From Bacteriovoracaceae bacterium UBA3083 (GTDB taxonomy: Bacteria; Bdellovibrionota; Bacteriovoracia; Bacteriovoracales; Bacteriovoracaceae): a stretch of DNA of 64,000 bases. Under the pieces are notes generated by a model that was given only the letters and a program-made list of their open reading frames with translations, had not been told where the DNA came from and ran no database searches. The translations under genes were made by a program, and so were the position numbers. Positions 59,469 through 64,000 of this stretch are shown here, in pieces; the stretch's first letter is position 1, and every line of letters begins with the position of its first letter. The stretch is taken from positions 620,195 to 684,194 of the forward strand of contig DFBJ01000009.1 in assembly GCA_002366565.1 (NCBI GenBank), read 5' to 3'.

Positions 59469-61172
59469 GTGAAATTTGTATTACTTTCCATACTTTTTGG
59501 TATTTCTTCCATCCAGATTACTTCTGCTGATAACTCAAGTTGGGATACTGCTGACTGGAGTAGGAACTTCAAATTACCCAAAGGTGAGACTAGAGAAAAT
59601 ATATATGATGTTAGTGAAGTCGAACTAGCGAAACTAAAGCATAACGGTTACCTACATGCGCTACAATATCCCGTAACTGTTACTGGTCTACTTGTTCCAA
59701 TCGATCCATTAAGAGATTTTCTTGAAGCAGATGAAAAGAATCCTCTACGTAGACTTGTCTCAAAAATAGCAAAGAAGAGAGTCGGCTTTAACTCTGTACA
59801 AGAAATGTATGATTGGGTTGGTTTGAATCCATATAATGACAACGAAGTTGAAACAGGTATCTACCAAATTCCATACCCAGGGGGAGTGAAACCAGACTTT
59901 CCTATGGGGGCAACTATAATGAATACAAAGAAGGGGAAGGGACTAACATTTAGCTGTGCTACTTGCCATACCTCAAGTCTCTTTGGAAAAAGTGTGATGG
60001 GACTTACAAATAAAAGAGTAAGGGCCAATAGCTTCTTTCATATGGCAAAGAAGACAGTACCTTTTATTCCGAGCAAGCTATTCCAAATAGGAACAAGGGC
60101 CAATGATGATGAGAGACAGCAGTTTAGAAGAACTAAGTATAATCTAAATGCAATTGGTGCAGTAGTTCCTCAAGTTCTAGGTTTAGATACTTCTCTACCT
60201 CAAGTTGCACTAAGTTTAGCAAGAAGAAATAATGATGAATACGCAACGAAAAATAAATTCTTAGAAAAGTTTCCAAGACAGAATCCTCTAAATCACTTTG
60301 TTGCTGACTCAAAGCCAGCAGTTTGGTGGAATTTAAAGTACAAAACTCGATGGCTCTCTGATGGCTCAATTGTCGAGGGGAATCCTATATTCACTAATTT
60401 TCTTTGGAATGAACTTGGAAGAGGGACTGACTTAAAAGAGCTTGAGAAGTGGATGCAGAATAATACACAAAAGATTAAAGAGCTTACAGCTGCAGCCTTT
60501 TCAACAAAAGCTCCTCGTTGGACAGATTTTTTTGAAGCATCGACTATTGATATTTCTTCAGCAAAAAGAGGGGAGAAAATTTTTGAAAATAGCTGTGCTA
60601 AATGCCACGGAAGCTATGAAAAAGCATGGAACCTTCCAAGTGCCGAAGAGCTTAATGAGGTAGAGCTGCTAGAAACTACAAAGGTTAGTTACCATGAGCA
60701 AACACCTGTAAAAGATGTGGGAACAGACCCTCAGAGATATCAGGGAATGAAGTTCTTTTCAGAAAGACTAAATGAATTAAAAATTTCTAAATGGATGCAA
60801 ACAAAAGTAGAGCCGCAAAAAGGCTATGTACCACCTCCACTTGTTGGGATCTGGGCAAGGTATCCATACTTTCATAATAACTCTGTGCCATCACTTTGTG
60901 CTCTTTTAACTAAGGCCGAGGATAGACCAAAGAAGTTCGTACAAGGGCCAGCTATTAATAAAGAAACTGACTTTGATAGCGAATGTGTTGGTTACCCAGT
61001 AGGTAAAGATATACCTAAGGAGTGGTATAAAGATAAAGATGCAATCTTTAATACATCTAAGCGCGGACTTAGAAATATTGGACACACTAAAATGTTTCTA
61101 GATAAACAAGGTAATGAGAAATATTCACCATCACAAAAGAAAGACTTAATTAACTTTCTAAAAACTCTATAA
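59469..61172 (+). CDS. Di-haem c-type cytochrome (RoxA/CcpA-related)
   Basis: A 567-aa exported protein with a signal peptide (to about ITSA). It has two haem-binding sites, CATCH (163-167) and CAKCH (376-380), about 210 residues apart. VGIWARYPYFHNNSVPSL in the C-terminal part is typical of the di-haem cytochrome group that includes cytochrome-c peroxidases and RoxA rubber oxygenase. It acts in the periplasm or outside as an electron-transfer or oxidative enzyme. GTG start with AAGGAG. A GNAT gene follows four bases later, so these are cotranscribed. Confidence 0.85.
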   Translation: MKFVLLSILFGISSIQITSADNSSWDTADWSRNFKLPKGETRENIYDVSEVELAKLKHNGYLHALQYPVTVTGLLVPIDPLRDFLEADEKNPLRRLVSKIAKKRVGFNSVQEMYDWVGLNPYNDNEVETGIYQIPYPGGVKPDFPMGATIMNTKKGKGLTFSCATCHTSSLFGKSVMGLTNKRVRANSFFHMAKKTVPFIPSKLFQIGTRANDDERQQFRRTKYNLNAIGAVVPQVLGLDTSLPQVALSLARRNNDEYATKNKFLEKFPRQNPLNHFVADSKPAVWWNLKYKTRWLSDGSIVEGNPIFTNFLWNELGRGTDLKELEKWMQNNTQKIKELTAAAFSTKAPRWTDFFEASTIDISSAKRGEKIFENSCAKCHGSYEKAWNLPSAEELNEVELLETTKVSYHEQTPVKDVGTDPQRYQGMKFFSERLNELKISKWMQTKVEPQKGYVPPPLVGIWARYPYFHNNSVPSLCALLTKAEDRPKKFVQGPAINKETDFDSECVGYPVGKDIPKEWYKDKDAIFNTSKRGLRNIGHTKMFLDKQGNEKYSPSQKKDLINFLKTL

Positions 61173-61176
61173 TTAT

Positions 61177-61734
61177 ATGAGTGTAGAACTTAAAGAAATT
61201 GGGTTAACAGATATAGAGAAGATACTGAAATTCTCTGATAAGTGGATAGGGACGAATTACTTTACTGCTAAAGAATTAGAAGAAATCATTAAGCTTGGTA
61301 AGACTGCTCAGGTGAATACTTCTTTCAAAGCAGAGTCTATAGATGGAAAACTTGCAGGGATTCGTCTCTCTCTTGCTCCTGGAGAGTGGGTAAACTCCAT
61401 GAGGGGTCTATCCACAGATTTATGGAATGTAGATAGTTCTAAGGTCGGATATTTTAAAAGCCTTTTTATAAGTGATGAGTTTCAAAAGCAGGGCATAGGC
61501 AAGGCCCTTTCAAATTTATCTATTGAAAATTTAAAAAAAGCTGGAGCAAAGGCGATCATTTGTCACTCTTGGCTAGAGTCTCCATCAAATAGTTCTCAGC
61601 GATACTTACTTAGTATGGGATTTAGTGCAGTAAAGACTCATAAAGAGTTTTGGTCTGAGGTTGATTACCACTGCATAAAGTGTGGCCCATCAAAATGTCT
61701 GTGCACTGCTGTTGAAATGATTAAATATATCTAA
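61177..61734 (+). CDS. GNAT acetyltransferase with C-terminal Cys cluster
   Basis: A 185-aa GNAT protein. The acetyl-CoA loop EFQKQGIGKALSNLSIENL follows the strand KVGYFKSLFISD; the C-terminal AIICHSWLESPSNSSQRYLLSMGFSA is also typical. The last 20 residues (YHCIKCGPSKCLCTAVEMI) hold four Cys, resembling a small zinc site not normal for GNAT. Substrate unknown. It lies four bases after the cytochrome stop. Confidence 0.82.
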   Translation: MSVELKEIGLTDIEKILKFSDKWIGTNYFTAKELEEIIKLGKTAQVNTSFKAESIDGKLAGIRLSLAPGEWVNSMRGLSTDLWNVDSSKVGYFKSLFISDEFQKQGIGKALSNLSIENLKKAGAKAIICHSWLESPSNSSQRYLLSMGFSAVKTHKEFWSEVDYHCIKCGPSKCLCTAVEMIKYI

Positions 61735-61752
61735 CTACACTTTCGTGGGAAA

Positions 61753-61784
61753 GCCTCATATGCTAATCTTATAGTGTATGAGGT
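61753..61784 (+). promoter_or_regulatory. 12-13-bp hairpin covering the FAD oxidase ribosome site
   Basis: CCTCATATGCTA pairs with TAGTGTATGAGG (two G-U pairs) around ATCTTA; a further G-U closes the base. The ribosome site GAGGT (61780-61784) is in the 3' arm, five bases before the ATG at 61790. No T-tract. Confidence 0.6.
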
Positions 61785-61789
61785 AGTAA

Positions 61790-62977
61790 ATGAGCGTATC
61801 GCTTTGGCAAGATAGATCCAAGACAAGAGACTTAGAAGTTCAAAACTTTGATATAGTTATCATAGGTGGAGGAATCGCGGGTATTTCTACTGCATATTGG
61901 TTAATGAAAGAAGATCAAGGACTAAAGGTTGCTCTCGTTGAAAAAGGAGAGCTTGCCTGTGGGGCGACTGGTAGAAATGCCGGTTTCATTACTTGTGGTT
62001 CAGTTGAACACTTTAATCGTCTCGTTGGAACTCATGGTGCTGAAAAAGCGCTTGAGATTTGGAAGTTCTCAGAAGAAAATTTAAAACTATTAGAAGATCA
62101 CATAATTAAAGAAAAAGAACAGAAGCTTCAGTTTGAAAGAAAGGGAAGTTTTTCTTTAGCTTCTACTTATGAAGAGTTTTCTGAGCTTAAGAAGTCATAT
62201 GATCTAATGAATGAGCTTGGTATAAATGTTGAGATCTTAGATCAAGATAGTATTGAGAAGCGCCTAAATACATATGGTTTCGTTGGAGGGATAAAGTATC
62301 TTGATGATGCTTCTGTTCACCCGGTACTACTTCTTGAAGAAATACTAAGTCACTTTAAAGAAAGTGATTCATTTAGCCTTTTTGAAAACAGTGAAGTCTT
62401 TAGAATAGAACAAATTAAAGAGCTCAAGAGAGTTCACACTAAGTCTGGCAAGATTGATGCTCCTGTCGTAATTATGGCAACAAATGGATACTCTACTCAG
62501 TTACATCCATACTTTAGCGATAAGATTTATCCTACTAGAGGACAAATTTTAGCAACAGGTCCTTTACCAAATATTTTGGAAGGACCATGTTATGCTAACT
62601 TTGTTCTTGATTACTTTAGGCAAACACCTACTGGTGAAGTCGTCATTGGTGGTTTTAGACAACTCAAGAAAGATACAGAGGTTGGCTATAGTGATGAAGT
62701 AACTGATGTTATTCAAGATGCGTTAGTTGATTTCTTAAATAAACATATTCCATCAATCAAAGGGACAGATATTACTCATCGGTGGTCAGGGATAATGGGC
62801 TTCTCTGCAGATGGTCAGCCAATGGTTGGTTCGATACCTTCAGACCCACAGATCTATTTTATTGGAGGCTTTACTGCTCATGGAATGGGGTTGGCATTTA
62901 AGAGTGGGAAGTGTCTTGTTGATTTACTTTTTGATAGACCAATTCCAGAGTTTGTTTCTGCGAAGAGGTTTGTGTGA
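61790..62977 (+). CDS. FAD-dependent amine/amino-acid oxidoreductase (DAO family)
   Basis: A 395-aa flavoprotein. DIVIIGGGIAGISTAYWLM (dinucleotide loop Gly26, 28, 31) opens the FAD-binding domain, with VALVEKGELACGATGRNAGF as the second contact. The C-terminal motif MVGSIPSDPQIYFIGGFTAHGMGLAFKSGK closes it. This is the OrdL/PuuB-like branch that includes gamma-glutamylputrescine oxidase and L-pipecolate oxidase. The next gene, overlapping by four bases, is DUF1338, whose best studied members work in lysine breakdown, so pipecolate or a related amino acid is a reasonable substrate guess. Confidence 0.88.
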   Translation: MSVSLWQDRSKTRDLEVQNFDIVIIGGGIAGISTAYWLMKEDQGLKVALVEKGELACGATGRNAGFITCGSVEHFNRLVGTHGAEKALEIWKFSEENLKLLEDHIIKEKEQKLQFERKGSFSLASTYEEFSELKKSYDLMNELGINVEILDQDSIEKRLNTYGFVGGIKYLDDASVHPVLLLEEILSHFKESDSFSLFENSEVFRIEQIKELKRVHTKSGKIDAPVVIMATNGYSTQLHPYFSDKIYPTRGQILATGPLPNILEGPCYANFVLDYFRQTPTGEVVIGGFRQLKKDTEVGYSDEVTDVIQDALVDFLNKHIPSIKGTDITHRWSGIMGFSADGQPMVGSIPSDPQIYFIGGFTAHGMGLAFKSGKCLVDLLFDRPIPEFVSAKRFV

Positions 62978-63774
62978 AGCTGAGAGAATTATTAAAATTT
63001 TTTTGGGATGATTATATAGATATTACTCCAGTCGCTCATGAAGTTCATAAATTACTGAAAGAAAGAGGTGAGCGAATTACAAATGACCATATTGCATTTA
63101 GAACATTTTCTCATTCTGATATAGGATTAGATGTCTTTGAAAATTTCTTTAAAGTATATGGCTATGTTAAGAGTGGGGAGTATAACTTTGAACTTAAGAA
63201 GCTAAATGCTATTCATCTTGAAAATATTATTGATCCATCTCTACCAAAAATATTTATTAGTGAATTAAGGTATAAAGAGCTCAGTGAAAATAGTATTTCT
63301 ATTATTGAGCGAGAAATTACTAGAATAAAGGGACTTTCTCTAGAGGAGCTATTTGCTCAAAAGGATATCTTTAAGGTATCTTCAATAGAATATAAAGAGT
63401 TAATAAGTGAATCTGAGTATGCAGGATGGTTATGTGCTCTAGGCCTTAGAGCAAATCACTTTACTGTCTTTGTTAACGATCTTAAATCAATAACTGGCCT
63501 AGATGAGTTGAATAAACTTCTTATTAATAAAAATATACCTCTAAACAAATCTGGAGGTATAATCAAAGGAAGTCCTAGTGAATATTTGGAGCAGACAAGT
63601 ACTATGGCCAATAAGAGAGAGATTAAATTTACAGACAAAACCATGTCAGTGCCGACTTGTTATTATGAGTTTGCTCGCCGTTATAATATGCCTAGTGGAG
63701 AGCTCTTCCATGGCTTCGTCACTCAATCCGCAGATAAAATCTTCGAAAGTACAGATAATGAATTGGTTAAATAA
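62974..63774 (+). CDS. DUF1338 (2-oxoadipate dioxygenase/decarboxylase-like) protein
   Basis: A 266-aa protein of the DUF1338 (HglS/YdcJ) family. RITNDHIAFRTFSHSDIG holds the first metal His, LGLRANHFTVFVNDLK the second, and VPTCYYEFARRY the Glu. HglS converts 2-oxoadipate to 2-hydroxyglutarate using Fe(II). Described members have about 450 residues; this is the short form. GTG start overlapping the FAD oxidase stop by four bases, with AAGAGG as ribosome site. Next to it a GDPD gene begins, overlapping by 17 bases. Confidence 0.82.
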   Translation: MKLRELLKFFWDDYIDITPVAHEVHKLLKERGERITNDHIAFRTFSHSDIGLDVFENFFKVYGYVKSGEYNFELKKLNAIHLENIIDPSLPKIFISELRYKELSENSISIIEREITRIKGLSLEELFAQKDIFKVSSIEYKELISESEYAGWLCALGLRANHFTVFVNDLKSITGLDELNKLLINKNIPLNKSGGIIKGSPSEYLEQTSTMANKREIKFTDKTMSVPTCYYEFARRYNMPSGELFHGFVTQSADKIFESTDNELVK

Positions 63775-64000
63775 GATACCCATTGCTCATAGAGGACTAC
63801 ATGACCTTGAAGTTCCTGAGAACAGTCTGGGGGCATTTAAGAGCGCTATAGATTTAAATTACATTATTGAGCTTGATGTTCGTTTAACTAAAGATAGAAA
63901 AGTTGTTGTCTTTCACGATATAGAAACTTCTCGTCTCGTTGATCGAAACTTGAAGATTAATGAGGCAAACCTAAATGAACTAGAAGAACTTTCATTAAAA
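63758..64000 (+). CDS. Glycerophosphodiester phosphodiesterase, N-terminal part (runs off window)
   Basis: The first 81 residues of a GDPD enzyme, cut by the window end. IAHRGLHD (His11, Arg12), VPENSLGAF and IIELDVRLTKDRKVVVFHD (Glu38, Asp40, His53) are the N-terminal catalytic pattern. No signal peptide, so cytoplasmic, unlike the enzyme at 33098. The ATG overlaps the DUF1338 end by 17 bases, placing it in the same operon. Confidence 0.88.
   Translation, partial: MNWLNKIPIAHRGLHDLEVPENSLGAFKSAIDLNYIIELDVRLTKDRKVVVFHDIETSRLVDRNLKINEANLNELEELSLK

Noticed and set aside
1..64000. CRISPR arrays, insertion sequences, phage genes, rRNA genes, riboswitches of known class
   Set aside because: I looked for regular repeats, transposase or integrase motifs and conserved riboswitch cores and saw none.

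Overview
The window is visibly AT-rich and densely packed with genes on both strands. Several features point to the Bdellovibrionota, most likely a Bacteriovorax/Halobacteriovorax-like predator. These are a bacterial histone, a stand-alone SWIB-domain protein, many small secreted proteins and lipoproteins, several secreted metallopeptidases and peptidoglycan hydrolases, and orphan periplasmic binding proteins. This assignment is inference from gene content; no rRNA is present. I see no phage, insertion sequence or CRISPR array.

Layout. 1-51: 3' part of tRNA-Ala(GGC). A decayed copy of its 3' end lies at 2823-2850 and brackets a VOC protein and an S41-like peptidase. 2.9-9.4 kb: a DUF4269 protein, a 54-aa secreted protein coupled to a three-LamG lipoprotein, an astacin-like protease behind a candidate sigma-54 promoter, and a hydroxyacid dehydrogenase. 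9.5-15.2 kb (minus): a heavy-metal RND efflux operon (CzcA-like pump, TolC-like channel, a very short adaptor, two Cys/His-rich secreted proteins) below a 17-bp perfect palindrome. 15.3-22.6 kb: RluA, TSUP/LysR divergent pair, CstA, GNAT, HAD, ClC channel. 22.7-30.7 kb: secreted proteins, an M15 peptidase, and an overlapping pair made of a membrane AAA-type ATPase and an MscS-type channel. 30.8-35.6 kb: SWIB protein, methyltransferase, TM2 protein, phosphodiesterase, histone. 35.8-46 kb: chemoreceptor, M23 peptidase, RmuC, response regulator, L25, an 11-repeat cysteine protein, ElbB, TrmB. 46-55 kb: transporters, an MFS-acyltransferase fusion operon, transketolase. 56-64 kb: aldehyde dehydrogenase, orphan binding proteins, di-haem cytochrome, and a coupled FAD oxidase/DUF1338/GDPD unit suggesting amino-acid (possibly lysine) catabolism.

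Two things stand out. First, the ATPase-MscS gene pair (25869-29712) looks like an MscK-type envelope sensor split from its pore and joined to a cytoplasmic P-loop ATPase. I know of no described system with this layout. Second, many genes have a strong stem-loop directly before the start codon whose 3' arm contains the Shine-Dalgarno sequence and which lacks a terminator T-tract (for example before 23152, 25869, 29810, 37852, 47742, 56048, 61790). This may be a common mode of translational control in this genome, or partly DNA operators; it needs a statistical test.

Start codons were moved from the longest possible reading frame wherever a Shine-Dalgarno sequence or signal peptide supported a downstream start; TTG and GTG starts are frequent. 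All functional calls rest on motif recognition by eye, without database searches.
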